A stretch of DNA of 5,147 bases, from the NCBI GenBank assembly GCA_018304205.1, contig JAGVWR010000058.1:1-5147 (forward strand). The letters are read 5' to 3'. Origin of the DNA: Candidatus Pacearchaeota archaeon (GTDB lineage Archaea > Nanobdellota > Nanobdellia > Pacearchaeales > GW2011-AR1). Under the pieces are notes generated by a model. The model was not told the origin of the DNA. It saw only the letters and a program-made list of their open reading frames with translations, and searched no databases. Every line of letters starts with the position of its first letter. The first letter of the stretch is position 1. Positions 5,061-5,147 of this stretch are shown piece by piece. Made by a program: the position numbers and the translations under genes.

Positions 5061-5147
5061 ATGACAAGAGTAATCTCCATATCAGACGAAGCCTACGAAA
5101 AACTAAGCAAATTAAAAAAGGAGAAATCTTTTTCAGAGATAGTTTTA
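5061..5147 (+). CDS. VapB-type antitoxin, PF02697-like, N-terminal part only
   Basis: Twenty-nine codons are visible before the window ends: MTRVISISDEAYEKLSKLKK then EKSFSEIVL. The 'I-S-I-S-D-E-A-Y-E-K-L' strand-helix followed by 'K-x-x-x-S-F-S-E-I' matches the start of the archaeal VapB antitoxin family formerly UPF0330/DUF217. Members are usually about 70-90 residues and lie directly before a VapC PIN toxin, so a toxin gene is expected just past 5147. The ATG at 5061 fits leaderless initiation from the TATA element at 5032. This antitoxin family differs from that of the preceding module, so the two are tandem unrelated modules rather than a duplication. Confidence 0.75.
   Translation, partial: MTRVISISDEAYEKLSKLKKEKSFSEIVL

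Overview
The window looks archaeal, most likely from a small-genome DPANN-type lineage such as Woesearchaeota or Pacearchaeota; that placement is inference. Three things support it. The DNA is AT-rich, with TTTAAATA and TTTATATA boxes placed as archaeal TATA elements, close to start codons that have no clear Shine-Dalgarno sequence. There are very large secreted LamG/Ig-like proteins packed with N-glycosylation sequons. The antitoxin families are common in Archaea.

Positions 1-4057, all on the minus strand, hold a cell-surface glycoprotein locus that has been broken several times. Read in transcription order, it starts with a short 5' stub of a LamG protein (4057-3800) whose signal-peptide segment lies out of frame. 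Next comes a secreted protein with two LamG domains (3781-2135). Then comes a signal-less reading frame (2142-394) that begins in the middle of a LamG domain and continues into three Ig-like repeats. The last piece (413-1) stays open to the window edge. The last three pieces look like one original gene encoding signal peptide, three LamG domains, three Ig-like domains and a further domain. It is interrupted by a frameshift within 2138-2157 and by a perfect 43-bp tandem duplication at 368-453. Removing one 43-bp copy restores an uninterrupted frame to position 1.

Positions 4058-4212 are a divergent intergenic region with a TATA box for each direction and small palindromes.

Positions 4213-5147, on the plus strand, carry toxin-antitoxin genes. 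An RHH/UPF0175-type antitoxin overlaps a DUF3368 PIN-domain ribonuclease toxin by 4 bp (ATGA). It is followed by the 5' end of a VapB-type antitoxin (PF02697-like), cut by the window edge, that presumably begins a second module. The two modules share an identical 13-bp promoter element, and each has a palindrome between the TATA box and the ATG.

The parts worth most attention are the 43-bp hairpin-bearing duplication, which acts as a one-copy-open, two-copy-closed switch or lesion, and the mosaic build of the LamG domains. Whether these reflect biology (phase variation, cassette shuffling, decay) or assembly error cannot be settled from the sequence alone.
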